Origin: Promicromonospora thailandica
GTDB taxonomy: Bacteria; Actinomycetota; Actinomycetes; Actinomycetales; Cellulomonadaceae
Assembly (NCBI RefSeq): GCF_024171955.1
Contig: NZ_JAMTCS010000011.1
Location: 186,001-250,000 of the forward strand
Length of the DNA: 64,000 nt
Direction: 5' to 3'
Shown: positions 36,689 to 48,138 of the stretch, in pieces
Position numbering within the stretch: position 1 is the first letter of the stretch
Layout of the letters: each line of letters opens with the position of its first letter
The notes under the pieces: model-generated
Database searches by the model: none
What the model was told of the DNA's origin: nothing
Seen by the model: only the letters and a program-made list of their open reading frames with translations
Program-made: the position numbers and the translations under genes

Positions 36689-39013
36689 CTACGTACGGCC
36701 CGGGGAGAGCAGCACCTGGAGGCTGAGGGCGTCCAGCACCGAGGTGGTGCGGGGGCCCGCCTCGTCCTCGGGCACGTGCGGGAAGTCCCAGCCGGAGTCC
36801 CAGACCAGCTCCCACGGGGCGTCGCCGTCCACCCGGGGCGGGAGCGTCACCTCGGCGTCGCCGAAGCCGCCGTTGAGCACGAGCAGCACGTCCGCGTCCC
36901 CCGAACCCGGCCCCGGCCGCAGCATCTGCAGCACGCGCAGGGCGGGATCGTTCCAGGTCGCGGGCTCCATGAGCCGGCCGTCTCCGGCGAACCACAGCAG
37001 GTCCGGGTCGGACTCGTGGGGCCGTGGGGACCCCAGGAAGAACGAGTCGGCGCGCAGCGCCGGGTGCTCGCGCCGCAGCCGCAGCAGGTACCGCGTGGTC
37101 TCCAGCAGGTCGGTCGCCGCCTCGTCGACGGCCCAGCGCAGCCACGACGTCTCGTTGTCCTGCACGTAGGCGTTGTTGTTGCCGCCCTGGCTGCGGCCCA
37201 GCTCGTCGCCCGCGGTGAGCATGGGCGTACCCGCCGCGAGCAGCAACGTGCCCAGCAGGTTGCGCTGCGACTTGCGCCGCGGCGGCACGATCGCCTGCCA
37301 CGGCTCGGTCGTGGCGTCGTCGCCCGAGGACGTGTGCCCCTCGATGCCGTGGTTCCACGAGAGGTTGTTGTCCGTGCCGTCGCGGTTGTCCTCGCCGTTG
37401 GCCTCGTTGTGCTTGTGGTCGTAGGCCACGAGGTCGGCGAGGGTGAAGCCGTCGTGCGCCGTCACGTAGTTCACGGATGCCACCGGCCCGCGCACCAGCG
37501 GCGGGTCCCCCGGTCCGAACAGGTCCGCGCTCCCGGCCAGGCGCGTGGCCAGGTCGCGCAGGCCGCGCATCTCCTGACCGCGCGCGCCCTGCCTGGGCGC
37601 GTCCAGCCAGAAGCCCCGCACCGCGTCGCGGAACCGGTCGTTCCACTCGGCCATGGGCGGCGGGAACGAGCCCGTCTGCCAGCCGCCCGGACCCACGTCC
37701 CAGGGTTCGGCCACGAGCTTGAGGCCGGACAGCACCGGGTCGGTCTGGAGGGCCACGAGGAAGGGGTGGTCCGGGTCGAAGCCGACGTTGCCGCGGCCCA
37801 GCGTCACCGCGAGGTCGAACCGGTAACCGTCCACGCCCACCGTCTCGGCCCAGTAGCGCAGCGAGTCCAGGGCCATCTGGATGACGCGCGGCCGCCGGAA
37901 GTCGAGCGAGTTGCCCGTGCCGGTGACGTCCGCCAGGGCCGCGGGGGAGGCGCCGTCGTGCAGGTAGTAGACCGGGTTGTCCAGGCCGCGCCAGGCCAGG
38001 TGCAGCCCGTCGTCGCCGCCCTCGCACGTGTGGTTGTAGACCACGTCGAGCAGCACCTCGATGCCCGCCTCGTGCAGCAGGTGCACCATCCCGCGCACCT
38101 CGTCGAGCACCGCCTCCGCGCCCTGCTCCTGCGCCGTCCGGGTCGCGTAGGCGGCGTTGGGCGCAAAGAATCCCAGGGTGTTGTAGCCCCAGTAGTTGGT
38201 CAGCCCGTTCGCCGCGAGCCGCGGCTCGGCCACGCTCTTGTGGATCGGCAGCAGCTCGAGCGTCGTCACCCCCAGGCTCTGCAGGTGCTCGACGACGGCC
38301 GGGTGCGCCAGGCCCGCGTACGTGCCCCGGAGCTCCTCGGGCAGGTCCTCCCGGAGCATCGTCAGGCCGCGCACGTGCGCCTCGTAGATCACGGTCTCCG
38401 CCCACGGCACGCGGGGCCGCGTCAGCGGCGGGGGCGGGGGCAGCGGGCCGACGACGACGGAGTGCGGCACGTACGGCAGGGAGTCCGCCGGGTCCGCCGC
38501 ACCGTGGCGGTCGCCCAGCCAGAGCCCTGGCCCGGGCCGGTCGTCCTGCCGTACCGAGACGGAGCCGATCACCTCGGGCCCGTACCGCAGCCGGCCCGCG
38601 AACCCGCGCGCGTACGGGTCGATCAGCAGCTTGGCCGGGTTGTGGCGCATCCCCGCGGCAGGGTCCCACGGGCCGTGCACCCGGAAGCCGTAGCGCTGCC
38701 CGGGCGCGACGTCGGGCACGTGCGTGTGCCACACCCCGTACACCGGGCCCACCATCTCGATGCGGCGCTCGGTGTACCGCCGGGGGTCGTGCTCGTCCAG
38801 CGCCGGGTCGGTGACGTCGATGAGGCACAGGTCCACGGCGGTCGCGTGCGACGCGAGTACCGCCGCGTCGATCCCGCCGTCGGGCGTCACGTACACGCCC
38901 AGCGGCGGCACGTGGCTGCGCCGCGCCGTCGGACGGATCAGCGGGCGGACGACCGGGCGGGGTGCCGGATCGCCCGGAGCCCGCTGCGGTACTGCTCGTT
39001 CTGACTGCACCAT
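36689..39013 (-). CDS. glgX: Glycogen debranching enzyme GlgX (GH13_11)
   Basis: 774 residues. Cytosolic alpha-1,6-glucosidase/isoamylase trimming limit dextrins left by GlgP. N-terminal CBM48-like domain (GVYVTPDGGIDAAV, GVWHTHVPDVAPGQRYGFRV), then the GH13 barrel: DVVYNHT, nucleophile in VDGYRFDLA, acid/base in LVAEPWD, third Asp in TAHDGFT, with NGEDNRDGTDNNLSWN typical of GlgX. A C-terminal beta domain follows. ATG 39013 is preferred over GTG 39046 because an AACGAT -10-like hexamer lies 7 nt before it. Divergent from etfB with 71 bp between. Confidence 0.95.
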   Translation of the reverse strand: MVQSERAVPQRAPGDPAPRPVVRPLIRPTARRSHVPPLGVYVTPDGGIDAAVLASHATAVDLCLIDVTDPALDEHDPRRYTERRIEMVGPVYGVWHTHVPDVAPGQRYGFRVHGPWDPAAGMRHNPAKLLIDPYARGFAGRLRYGPEVIGSVSVRQDDRPGPGLWLGDRHGAADPADSLPYVPHSVVVGPLPPPPPLTRPRVPWAETVIYEAHVRGLTMLREDLPEELRGTYAGLAHPAVVEHLQSLGVTTLELLPIHKSVAEPRLAANGLTNYWGYNTLGFFAPNAAYATRTAQEQGAEAVLDEVRGMVHLLHEAGIEVLLDVVYNHTCEGGDDGLHLAWRGLDNPVYYLHDGASPAALADVTGTGNSLDFRRPRVIQMALDSLRYWAETVGVDGYRFDLAVTLGRGNVGFDPDHPFLVALQTDPVLSGLKLVAEPWDVGPGGWQTGSFPPPMAEWNDRFRDAVRGFWLDAPRQGARGQEMRGLRDLATRLAGSADLFGPGDPPLVRGPVASVNYVTAHDGFTLADLVAYDHKHNEANGEDNRDGTDNNLSWNHGIEGHTSSGDDATTEPWQAIVPPRRKSQRNLLGTLLLAAGTPMLTAGDELGRSQGGNNNAYVQDNETSWLRWAVDEAATDLLETTRYLLRLRREHPALRADSFFLGSPRPHESDPDLLWFAGDGRLMEPATWNDPALRVLQMLRPGPGSGDADVLLVLNGGFGDAEVTLPPRVDGDAPWELVWDSGWDFPHVPEDEAGPRTTSVLDALSLQVLLSPGRT

Positions 39014-39084
39014 GTGACCAATCGTTGCAAACGCACCTGTGGACACGGTCCCTGCGGGACCGCCCGGCGTCGTACGGTAACCCC

Positions 39085-39897
39085 ATGCGCATCGTCGTCA
39101 CCGCCAAGTACGTCCCGGACATCAACACCGACCGAGGCTTCTCCGGCGGACGGGTCGTACGCAGCGCCGCCGAGGGCACGCTCAACGAGCTCGACGAGAA
39201 CGCGATCGAGGCCGCCCTGCGGCTCGTCGAGGCCGCGCGCGAGGCCGGCACCCTCGGCCCCGACGAGGGCGAGGTCGTCGTGGTCACCATGGCGGGCCCG
39301 GACGGCGACGTGGCGCTGCGCAAGGCCTTCCAGCTCGGCGTCGACCGCGGCATCCGGGTGTCCGGCGACGAGCTGGCCGGGTCCGACTACTTCGGCACCG
39401 CCGCCGTGCTCGCCGCCGCCGTGCGCCGGCTCGGCGCGGAGTCGCCGGTGGACCTCGTGGTCACGGGCATGGCGGCGCTCGACGGCCTCGGCTCGGTGGT
39501 GCCCACCCTGCTCGGCGCGGAGCTCGGGCTGCCCACCCTGAACCTCGCGAAGAAGGTCGAGCTGGCCGACCGCGTGCTGACGATCACCCGTGAGGCGGAC
39601 GACGTCACCGAGGTGCTGTCCGCGCCGCTGCCCGCCGTCCTGTCCGTGACGGACGGCGCCAACCAGCCGCGCTTTCCGGGCTTCAAGCTGATCATGGCCG
39701 CGCGCACCAAGGAGATCGAGGTCTGGACCCCGGCCGACCTCGGCCTGGACCCCGCCACCGCCGGGTCCGCCGGGGCGCGCACCGAGGTGCTGACCGCCGC
39801 CCCGCGCCCCGAGCGTGCCGAACCCGAGATCGTCACCGACAAGGGTGAGGGCGGCGTCGCGCTGGCCGACTTCCTGATCCGCAACGACCTGGTCTGA
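39085..39897 (+). CDS. etfB: Electron transfer flavoprotein beta subunit
   Basis: 270 residues; AMP-binding subunit of the ETF heterodimer that collects electrons from acyl-CoA and related dehydrogenases. VTAKYVPDIN start, LNELDENAIEAAL, GMAALDGLGSVVPTLLGAELGLP (nucleotide/interaction motif). A C-terminal extension ends GVALADFLIRNDLV. ATG 39085 is exactly 6 nt after TACGGT (39073-39078): leaderless. Followed by etfA after 26 bp. Confidence 0.96.
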   Translation: MRIVVTAKYVPDINTDRGFSGGRVVRSAAEGTLNELDENAIEAALRLVEAAREAGTLGPDEGEVVVVTMAGPDGDVALRKAFQLGVDRGIRVSGDELAGSDYFGTAAVLAAAVRRLGAESPVDLVVTGMAALDGLGSVVPTLLGAELGLPTLNLAKKVELADRVLTITREADDVTEVLSAPLPAVLSVTDGANQPRFPGFKLIMAARTKEIEVWTPADLGLDPATAGSAGARTEVLTAAPRPERAEPEIVTDKGEGGVALADFLIRNDLV

Positions 39898-39923
39898 GCC
39901 CGGGCACCCCGAGGAGACACACG

Positions 39924-40901
39924 ATGACCAACCGCACCGTCCTGGTCCTGCTCGAGCCGGCCACCGAGGTCCGCGACAGCGCCCTCGAGCTGCTCACCAT
40001 CGCCCGCGGCCTCGGCCGGGTCGAGGCCGTCACGCTCGAGGCGCCCACCGTCGAGGTGCTCGCGCAGCTCGGCACCTACGGCGTCGAGACCGTGCACCAG
40101 GCCGAGCTCTCCCGCGACGGCTCGTGCGTGACCGGCGACGAGCGGCACCTGCCCGCCGTCGTCGGCGCCGCGCTGGCCGCCGCCGTCCGCCTGACCGACG
40201 CCGACGTCGTGCTGCTGCCCACCTCGTTCGCCGCGAAGGAGGCCGCGGCGCTCGCGGCCCGCGAGCTCGGGGCGGGCCTCGTCATCGACGCCGCCTCGGT
40301 GCGCGAGGCGGACGGCCGCGTCGTCGCGGGCAAGCGCGTGTTCGCCGGCGCCTGGGACACCGAGTGCGCCCTGACCACCGACGTGGCCGTCGTGACCGTC
40401 CGCGCCAACTCGGCGGTGGCGCAGCCCGCCGACGTCGCCGTGGAGCCGGTCACCGAGGGCTACGCGGTCGAGGTGGCGGCGTCGCCGGTGACGCTCGTGT
40501 CGCGCGAGGTCAAGGCCGACACGAGCGGCCGGCCGCCGCTGGACCAGGCTGCGATCGTGGTGGCCGGCGGGCGAGGCACCGACGGCGACTTCGGCCCCGT
40601 CGAGGACCTCGCGGACGCCCTGGGCGCCGCCGTCGGCGCGTCCCGCGACGCCGCCTTCGAGGGCTGGTGGGACACCTACGTGGGGCAGACCGGCGTCACG
40701 GTGGCGCCGCGCGTCTACATCGGCGCGGGTATCTCGGGCGCACCGCACCACCGGGGCGGCATGCAGGCGTCCCAGGTGATCGTGGCGGTGAACAGCGACC
40801 CCGAGGCGCCGATCTTCGAGATCTGCGACTTCGCGGTGGTGGGGCAGCTCGCCGACGTGCTCCCGCAGGCTGCGGCGGAGATCCGCAAGCACAAGGGCTG
40901 A
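39924..40901 (+). CDS. etfA: Electron transfer flavoprotein alpha subunit
   Basis: 325 residues; FAD-binding subunit. The C-terminal FAD domain is clear: VVAGGRGTDGDFGPVEDLA, GASRDAAFEGWW, QTGVTVAPRVYIGAGISG, HHRGGMQASQVIVAVNSD, IFEICDFAVVG. ATG 39924 has GAGGAGA 8 nt upstream. Co-transcribed with etfB; no dedicated dehydrogenase or ETF:quinone oxidoreductase is adjacent. Confidence 0.96.
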   Translation: MTNRTVLVLLEPATEVRDSALELLTIARGLGRVEAVTLEAPTVEVLAQLGTYGVETVHQAELSRDGSCVTGDERHLPAVVGAALAAAVRLTDADVVLLPTSFAAKEAAALAARELGAGLVIDAASVREADGRVVAGKRVFAGAWDTECALTTDVAVVTVRANSAVAQPADVAVEPVTEGYAVEVAASPVTLVSREVKADTSGRPPLDQAAIVVAGGRGTDGDFGPVEDLADALGAAVGASRDAAFEGWWDTYVGQTGVTVAPRVYIGAGISGAPHHRGGMQASQVIVAVNSDPEAPIFEICDFAVVGQLADVLPQAAAEIRKHKG

Positions 40902-40936
40902 CCGGCCGGTCCCGGCCGCGTGGTGGAATGGGTGGC

Positions 40937-42031
<1,095 letters not shown>

Positions 42032-42146
42032 GGCCCCGGCCGGCCATCTCCCGTTCACCTGGGCGTACCGGGGCTTTCGCGGCGGGGACACCGCCCGCTC
42101 CTAGGTTGACGACGACCTGCCCCCCAGCCGGACCGGAGACCCTCCG

Positions 42147-44318
42147 ATGACGATCGCTCCCGAACACCGCCAGCTGCTCACGGTGCACACGCACGCGCGC
42201 GGCAAGCGCAGCCCCGTCACCTGTCGTCTGAAGTGCAACGACGCGTGCCTCCACCCCGCTCCCAACGAGAGCGCCAACGAGTACTTCAAGGACGTCGTGG
42301 GCGCGGTGCTGTCCCGCCGGGCGATGCTCGGGACGCTGGCCGTGGCCGCGGGCGCCGTGGTGATCGGTGCGCAGGGTGCGACGGCGCCGTCGGCGGCCGC
42401 CGCGCCGCTGGCCGAGGGCCGGTTCCCGGGTCATGGGCACGGGCACGGCAAGGGCCTCGCCTTCGGCGCGATCGACCCGCAGCCGGTCGACGTCGACGCG
42501 CTGGTGGTGCCCGAGGGGTACACGTGGGACCCGATCATCCGCTGGGGCGACCCGATCCTGCCGGGCGGCCGTACGTTCGACCCGGACAACCAGTCGCCCG
42601 AGCAGCAGGCCAAGCAGTTCGGCTACAACTGCGACTACCTCGACATCCTCCCGATCCGGCCGGGTGCGCCCAGCCGCGGCACGCGCGGCCTGCTGGTGTC
42701 GAACCTCGAGTACACCAACGCGGAGATCATGTTCCCGCCCACGGAGAAGTACTGGGACATCGCGCCCGACGGCAGCCGCACGAAGAACGCCTACACCCGC
42801 GCGATCGAGCGGGCCGCCCACGGCATGGCCGTGGTCGAGGTGCGGCGCCGGGCCGCGGGCACGCCGTGGGACCACCAGCGCCTCAGCCCCTACAACCGGC
42901 GGATCCACCTGGGCACGGAGTTCGTGCTCGACGGTCCCGCGGCCGGCTCCGACCTGCTCAAGACCGCCGCGGACCCGACCGGGCGGCGCGTGCTGGGCAC
43001 CATGAACAACTGCGCGGGCGGCACCACGCCGTGGGGCACGGTGCTCTCGGGCGAGGAGAACTTCAACGGTTACTTCGTGGCCGCCGGCGCGAACCCGACG
43101 GCGGACGCCCGCTACGGCCTCGGCTCCTCGACCAGCTACGGCTGGGAGCAGGACGAGCCGCGCTTCGCCCAGTCGGAGGGGTACGAGAACGAGTCCCACC
43201 GGTTCGGCTGGGTGGTCGAGGTGGACCCGTACGACCCGGAGTCCACCCCCGTGAAGCACACGGCGATGGGCCGGTTCAAGCACGAGGGCGCCAACGTCAC
43301 GCTGTCCCGCGCGGGCCACGCCGTCGCGTACATGGGCGACGACCAGGCGTTCGACTACGTCTACAAGTTCGTCTCGAAGGACCGCGTGGCCAAGGGCGAC
43401 TCGCGCTGGGCACGCGCCCACAACAAGACGCTGCTGTCCGAGGGCGACCTGTTCGTCGCGCGGTTCACGGGCGACTCGCCGGCCGCGCAGATCGACGGGT
43501 CGGGCGCGCTCCCGGCCGACGGCGCCTTCGACGGCACCGGCGAGTGGATCCCGCTGGTCAAGGGCGGACGCAGCCGGGTGCCGGGCATGTCGGTCGAGGA
43601 GGTGCTCGTCTGGACGCGCCTGGCCGCGGACAAGGTCGGCGCCACCAAGATGGACCGCCCGGAGGACGTCGAGATCAGCCCCGTCACGGGCCGCATCTAC
43701 GTGGCCTGCACCAACAACTCGGGCCGCACCCCCGGCAACGCGACCGAGGGCGCCACGGAGGCCAACCCGCGCACCCACAAGGTGGTCGGCGGCGCGACCA
43801 CCAACGGCAACCGGGACGGCCACGTGGTCGAGATCGTCCCGGTGGGCGACCAGACCTCCACCCGGTTCACGTGGAACCTCCTGCTGGTGGCGGGCGACCC
43901 CACCGTCGAGGGCACGTACTTCGCGGGCTACCCGCGCGACCGCGTCTCGCCCATCTCGTGCCCGGACAACCTGGCGTTCGACGCCGAGGGCAACCTCTGG
44001 ATCTCGACCGACGGGGCGCCGAGCTCGTCCGCGATCGCCCGCTGCGACGGCCTGTTCAAGGTGCCGGTCGCGGGCCGGGAGCGCGGGCACGTGCAGCAGT
44101 TCCTCTCGGTGCCCGCCGGTGCCGAGACCTGCGGCCCGCTGGTCGACTCGCGCGACGGCATGGTCTACGTGAACGTGCAGCACCCGGGCGAGGACGGCAC
44201 CTACGACGCGCCGGACTCGTTCTTCCCGGACTACGTCGCCCCCGGCGTGCGCCCGGAGGCGGGTGACTTCCGCGGCCCCCGCCCGACGGTCGTCCAGGTC
44301 TACCGCCCGCGCCGCTGA
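42147..44318 (+). CDS. PhoX-like (DUF839) exported phosphatase
   Basis: 723 residues. A 55-residue N-terminal region with three cysteines (C26, C30, C34; [13 protein letters not shown]) precedes a Tat signal (RR at 57-58, [18 protein letters not shown]). The mature beta-propeller has PhoX family features: [87 protein letters not shown]. PhoX enzymes are Ca/Fe alkaline phosphatases exported by Tat. ATG 42147; TAGGTT at 42102-42107 is a likely -10. A family D palindrome follows 14 nt after its stop. Confidence 0.9.
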   Translation: MTIAPEHRQLLTVHTHARGKRSPVTCRLKCNDACLHPAPNESANEYFKDVVGAVLSRRAMLGTLAVAAGAVVIGAQGATAPSAAAAPLAEGRFPGHGHGHGKGLAFGAIDPQPVDVDALVVPEGYTWDPIIRWGDPILPGGRTFDPDNQSPEQQAKQFGYNCDYLDILPIRPGAPSRGTRGLLVSNLEYTNAEIMFPPTEKYWDIAPDGSRTKNAYTRAIERAAHGMAVVEVRRRAAGTPWDHQRLSPYNRRIHLGTEFVLDGPAAGSDLLKTAADPTGRRVLGTMNNCAGGTTPWGTVLSGEENFNGYFVAAGANPTADARYGLGSSTSYGWEQDEPRFAQSEGYENESHRFGWVVEVDPYDPESTPVKHTAMGRFKHEGANVTLSRAGHAVAYMGDDQAFDYVYKFVSKDRVAKGDSRWARAHNKTLLSEGDLFVARFTGDSPAAQIDGSGALPADGAFDGTGEWIPLVKGGRSRVPGMSVEEVLVWTRLAADKVGATKMDRPEDVEISPVTGRIYVACTNNSGRTPGNATEGATEANPRTHKVVGGATTNGNRDGHVVEIVPVGDQTSTRFTWNLLLVAGDPTVEGTYFAGYPRDRVSPISCPDNLAFDAEGNLWISTDGAPSSSAIARCDGLFKVPVAGRERGHVQQFLSVPAGAETCGPLVDSRDGMVYVNVQHPGEDGTYDAPDSFFPDYVAPGVRPEAGDFRGPRPTVVQVYRPRR

Positions 44319-44331
44319 CCCGACCGACACC

Positions 44332-44394
44332 CGCTGAGTGCGGGATCTTCGCCCCTCCGGCACCCGGAGAAGGGCGAAGATCCCGCACTCAGCG
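44332..44394. repeat. Family D palindrome after the PhoX-like gene
   Basis: Perfect 23-bp arms (44332-44354 and 44372-44394), starting CGCTGAGTGCGGGATC. The 17-nt loop contains a further stem CTCCGG/CCGGAG, so the structure is nearly continuous. Same word and same loop length as 26053-26111 after typA. Lies 56 nt before the cysteine desulfurase start. Confidence 0.9.
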
Positions 44395-44450
44395 TGCCGT
44401 GCGGGGTGGGATGCGATCCGCACCCCGCGACGTTCGTAGACTTGATGACC

Positions 44451-45728
44451 GTGACCACGCCTCCCGAGCCCGCGCGCACGCCCCTGACGGTCAGCGGCGC
44501 GCACGGCGACGCGCCCCGCGAGCCGGACGGGGCCTACCTCGACCACGCCGCGACCACGCCCATGTCCGCCGCGGCGCTCGCGGCGTTCGTGGCCGAGGCG
44601 CAACGCACGGGCAACGCGTCGTCGCTGCACTCGGCGGGCCGCACGTCGCGCCGTGCCGTCGAGGAGGCACGAGAGACGCTCGCCCACGCGCTGGGCGCCC
44701 GGCCGAGCGAGGTCATCTTCACCTCGGGCGGCACCGAGGCGGACAACCTCGCGATCAAGGGCATCTTCTGGGGCCGTCGGGCCCAGGACACGCGCCGCAG
44801 CCGGGTGCTCGTCTCCGCCGTCGAGCACCATGCCGTGCTCGACCCCGCGTTCTGGCTGGCGGGCCACGCGGGCGCCGAGATCGTGCTCCTGCCGGTGGAC
44901 GGCGACGGCGTGCTCGACCTCGACGCGCTGCGCGCCGAGCTCGCCGCGCACGGCGACGAGACGGCGCTGATCAGCGTCATGTGGGCCAACAACGAGGTCG
45001 GCAGCATCCAGCCGGTCCGCGAGGTGGTCCGCGCCGCGCGGCCCTACGGCATCCCCGTGCACACCGACGCCGTGCAGGCCGTAGGTCAGACGGCGGTGGA
45101 CTTCAGCGACTCCGGCGTCGACGCGATGACCGTGAGCGCGCACAAGCTCGGCGGGCCCGTCGGCGTCGGCGCGCTGCTCGCCAAGCGGGACCTGGCGCTC
45201 GACGCCGTGCTGCACGGCGGCGGTCAGGAGCGCGGGGTGCGCTCCGGCACGCTCGACACCGCGTCGATCGCGGCGTTCGGCGTGGCCGCCCGGCACGCCG
45301 TCGACTGCCAGCCGCAGCGCGCCGCCCGCCTGACCGCCCTGCGCGACGACCTCGTGGTCCGCGTGCGCGAGGTCGACCCCGAGGCGGTGCTGCGCGGCGC
45401 GGACCCGGCGTCCGGCCGGCGCCTGCCCGGCAACGCGCACTTCACGTTCCCCGGCGCGGAGGGCGACTCGCTGCTCTACCTGCTGGACTCGGCGGGCGTG
45501 CAGGCCTCGACCGGGTCCGCGTGCCAGGCGGGTGTACCGCAGCCGTCCCACGTGCTGCTCGCGATGGGCGTGCCCGAGGCCGAGGCCCGGGGCGCCCTGC
45601 GCTTCACGCTCGGGGCGACCTCCACCGAGGCCGACGTCGACCGCCTCGTCGCGGCCCTGCCGCAGGTGGTCGCCCGGGCCCGGGCCGCCGGCCTGGTGTC
45701 GGGCCGCGCCCTGGGCGGTGCGTCGTGA
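44451..45728 (+). CDS. Cysteine desulfurase (NifS/IscS family)
   Basis: 425 residues. PLP enzyme taking sulfur from cysteine; here probably feeding Mnm[13 protein letters not shown] start of the core, [42 protein letters not shown] with the PLP lysine, [10 protein letters not shown], and [15 protein letters not shown] with the catalytic cysteine. GTG 44451 chosen: TAGACT (44437-44442) ends 8 nt upstream, whereas ATG 44445 would lie before the likely transcription start. The first ~20 residues are unconserved. Stop overlaps mnmA (GTGA), giving direct coupling. Confidence 0.92.
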   Translation: MTTPPEPARTPLTVSGAHGDAPREPDGAYLDHAATTPMSAAALAAFVAEAQRTGNASSLHSAGRTSRRAVEEARETLAHALGARPSEVIFTSGGTEADNLAIKGIFWGRRAQDTRRSRVLVSAVEHHAVLDPAFWLAGHAGAEIVLLPVDGDGVLDLDALRAELAAHGDETALISVMWANNEVGSIQPVREVVRAARPYGIPVHTDAVQAVGQTAVDFSDSGVDAMTVSAHKLGGPVGVGALLAKRDLALDAVLHGGGQERGVRSGTLDTASIAAFGVAARHAVDCQPQRAARLTALRDDLVVRVREVDPEAVLRGADPASGRRLPGNAHFTFPGAEGDSLLYLLDSAGVQASTGSACQAGVPQPSHVLLAMGVPEAEARGALRFTLGATSTEADVDRLVAALPQVVARARAAGLVSGRALGGAS

Positions 45729-46906
45729 GGGTGCTGGCCGCCATGTCGGGCGGCGTGGACTCAGCGGTGGCCGCCGCGCTCGCCGTCGAGGCGGGGCACG
45801 ACGTCGTGGGCGTGCACATGGCGCTCTCGCGCAACCGCGACCAGTTCCGCACGGGCTCGCGCGGCTGCTGCTCCATCGAGGACGCGGGCGACGCGCGCCG
45901 TGCCGCCGACGTGCTCGGCATCCCGTACTACGTGTGGGACCTGTCCGAGCGGTTCGAGGACACGGTGGTCGCGGACTTCCTGTCCGAGTACGAGGCCGGC
46001 CGCACGCCCAACCCGTGCGTGCGCTGCAACGAGCACATCAAGTTCGAGGCCCTGCTCGACAAGGCGACGGCCCTCGGGTTCGACGCCGTCGCGACGGGCC
46101 ACTACGCGCAGGTCGTCACGCGCGAGGTCGCGTCGGCCGACGGCGGCGTGCGGACCCTGCGCGAGCTGCACCGTTCGCCCAACGACGCCAAGGACCAGTC
46201 GTACGTGCTGGCCGTCGCCGGGCCGGAGCGGCTCGCCCGCGCCATGTTCCCGCTCGGCGGGTTCGCCTCGAAGGATGAGGTGCGCGCCGAGGCGGCGCGC
46301 CGCGGGCTGTCCGTCTCGGCGAAGCCGGACTCCTACGACATCTGCTTCGTGGCCGACGGCGACACCCGCGGGTTCCTGCGCGAGCGCCTCGGCTCCCGCC
46401 CGGGCTCCGTGGTGGACACCGACGGCGCGGTGGTGGGCGAGCACGACGGCGCCTACGCGTTCACTGTCGGCCAGCGCCGGGGGCTCGCGCTGGGCCGACC
46501 CGCCGCCGACGGCAGGGCCCGGTACGTGGTGGACGTCCAGCCCGCGACGAACACCGTCGTCGTCGGCCCGGCCGAGCTGCTGAGCGTGGACCGGATCGCG
46601 GGGGAGAAGGCCCTGTGGTTCGACGGCGTGCTGCCGGGGGCCGACGGCGCGGACGGCGCCGTCGAGCCGGACGGCGACGGCTGGTTCGACGCCGAGGTGC
46701 AGGTCCGGGCGCACGGCGCGGCGGTGCCGGCGCGGGTGCGGGCGGTGGCCGGCGCGGACGTGGCCGGCGCGGACGCTTCCGGCATGGAGGTCGCGCTGAC
46801 AGGTTCCCCGCTGCGCGGCGTCGCGGCCGGGCAGTCCCTGGTGGTGTACCGCGGTACCCGGGTGCTGGGCCAGGCGACGGTCTCCGCCTCCTGGCGGGCC
46901 CGCTAG
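45725..46906 (+). CDS. mnmA: tRNA 2-thiouridylase MnmA
   Basis: 393 residues; thiolates U34 of Lys/Glu/Gln tRNAs using sulfur relayed from the cysteine desulfurase. PP-loop [12 protein letters not shown] at 8-19, [19 protein letters not shown] with the catalytic Cys101 (extra Cys98), DQSYVLA, and DICFVADG with persulfide Cys207. Residues about 300-340 are a Gly/Asp-rich insert. GTG 45725 overlaps the desulfurase stop. The stop is followed by a degenerate family A element and then the MetE-like gene. The order desulfurase-mnmA-MetE-like-ligA is common in actinobacteria. Confidence 0.94.
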   Translation: MRVLAAMSGGVDSAVAAALAVEAGHDVVGVHMALSRNRDQFRTGSRGCCSIEDAGDARRAADVLGIPYYVWDLSERFEDTVVADFLSEYEAGRTPNPCVRCNEHIKFEALLDKATALGFDAVATGHYAQVVTREVASADGGVRTLRELHRSPNDAKDQSYVLAVAGPERLARAMFPLGGFASKDEVRAEAARRGLSVSAKPDSYDICFVADGDTRGFLRERLGSRPGSVVDTDGAVVGEHDGAYAFTVGQRRGLALGRPAADGRARYVVDVQPATNTVVVGPAELLSVDRIAGEKALWFDGVLPGADGADGAVEPDGDGWFDAEVQVRAHGAAVPARVRAVAGADVAGADASGMEVALTGSPLRGVAAGQSLVVYRGTRVLGQATVSASWRAR

Positions 46907-46955
46907 GCGCGCGCTGGCCCCGCTGGTTCGGTCCTATGATCGAGCCCCCTTGTCG

Positions 46956-47020
46956 ACCTCGGTCAGATGCACTGAGATCGGTCGTTCGATGGACCGATCT
47001 GGGTGCCGGCGACCGATCTC
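46956..47020. repeat. Family A element (degenerate) after mnmA
   Basis: Core stem AGATCGGTC/GACCGATCT (46975-46983 and 46992-47000) with an 8-nt loop, same as the core at 2750-2775. The upstream arm (about 46957-46984) matches the family A left arm at about 22 of 27 positions. A third word GACCGATCTC sits at 47011-47020. Outer pairing has decayed. Lies between mnmA and the MetE-like gene. Confidence 0.7.
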
Positions 47021-47091
47021 GTGGCCCGATGTGCCGCAAGGGACCGAAACCGAACGTGGCTGGACGAGGACGCTGGACGAGGAGAGACCAC

Positions 47092-48129
47092 ATGACCGCG
47101 GTGAGTGGGCACGGGCCGTGGCCCGGTGGCGAGCGCGACGTGCTGGAGGCGCAGCAGACGGCGTTCGGTGAGCTCGCGGAGCTGCCGACCGGGATCGACG
47201 TCGTGCCCTTCCTGACCCAGCTGCCGCAGCGCGGCCCCGGAGCGGACGCGCTGGGCCGGACGGCAGCGCTCCTGGCCGAGATGCCGGTCGAGCTGGGCCC
47301 GCACGGCTGGAAGCTGACCGACCGCCCCGGCCGGGACGCGAGCCGGGCCGCGGCGTTCTGGCGGGAGGACCTCGGCGCGCTCGCGATCGCCGCGCACGGC
47401 CACAGCGGGCCGCTCGCGGTCGAGGTGCTGGGCCCGTGGACCCTGGCGGCGCAGCTCTGGTCGGCGCGCGCCGACCGCGTCCTGGCCGACACCGCCGCCC
47501 GCGCCGACCTGACCCTCGCCCTGGCGGAGGGCGTGCGCACTCTCGTGTCCGACGTCGTGGCCCAGGTGCCCGGCGCCGAGGTGACCGTGCAGCTCGCGGA
47601 GCCGCTGCTGGGTCAGGTGCACGCGGGCGTGCTGCCCACGTTCTCCGGGTACTCGCGGCTGCGCGCCGTGGCGGGGCCCGAGATCGTGGGCGGTCTGGAG
47701 CCGGTGCTCACGGCGGTGCGGGACGCGGGCGCGCGCTCCGTGGTGCACCTCGGGGGCACCTGGGTGGGCGTGCCGCCGGTGGTGCTCGCGGGGGCCGACG
47801 CGCTGGGGCTCGACCTGGCCGACGTCGGCCCGGGCGGCTGGAACGAGAAGGCCTGGGAGCTCATCGCGCGGGCTACCGAGCGGGGCACCCGGCTCTGGGC
47901 CGGGCTCCCGCCCGCGCAGGTCTCGCAGTGCGCGGGACCTGCGCTGGGCGGGCTCTCCGACCTGGTGGCGGTGCCGTGGCGCCGCATCGGCCTGCCCGCT
48001 GCGGCGCTGGCCGAGGTCACCCTGCTGGCCGCGCCCCGTGCGGCGCTCGGGTCCACCGACGCGCACCGCACGGAGCTGGCGAACCTCGGCCGGGTCGCGG
48101 AGTCCCTGGCGGAGAAGGCCGAGGCCTGA
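47092..48129 (+). CDS. MetE-like (vitamin B12-independent methionine synthase family) protein
   Basis: 345 residues, matching only the C-terminal barrel of MetE (full enzyme about 750). Visible: GIDVVPFLTQLPQR, VEVLGPWTLAAQLW, VTVQLAEPLLGQV, PTFSGYSRLR, VGPGGWN. The zinc motif HxC is not evident: the expected position reads VVHLGG with His but no Cys; a single Cys occurs in SQCAGPALG. Probably not a true methionine synthase. ATG 47092 has GAGGAGAG just upstream. In M. tuberculosis the same family gene (Rv3015c) sits next to ligA; here ligA is 8.7 kb away. Convergent with the S9 peptidase gene, 9 bp apart. Confidence 0.85.
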   Translation: MTAVSGHGPWPGGERDVLEAQQTAFGELAELPTGIDVVPFLTQLPQRGPGADALGRTAALLAEMPVELGPHGWKLTDRPGRDASRAAAFWREDLGALAIAAHGHSGPLAVEVLGPWTLAAQLWSARADRVLADTAARADLTLALAEGVRTLVSDVVAQVPGAEVTVQLAEPLLGQVHAGVLPTFSGYSRLRAVAGPEIVGGLEPVLTAVRDAGARSVVHLGGTWVGVPPVVLAGADALGLDLADVGPGGWNEKAWELIARATERGTRLWAGLPPAQVSQCAGPALGGLSDLVAVPWRRIGLPAAALAEVTLLAAPRAALGSTDAHRTELANLGRVAESLAEKAEA

Positions 48130-48138
48130 CCCCGCCGG

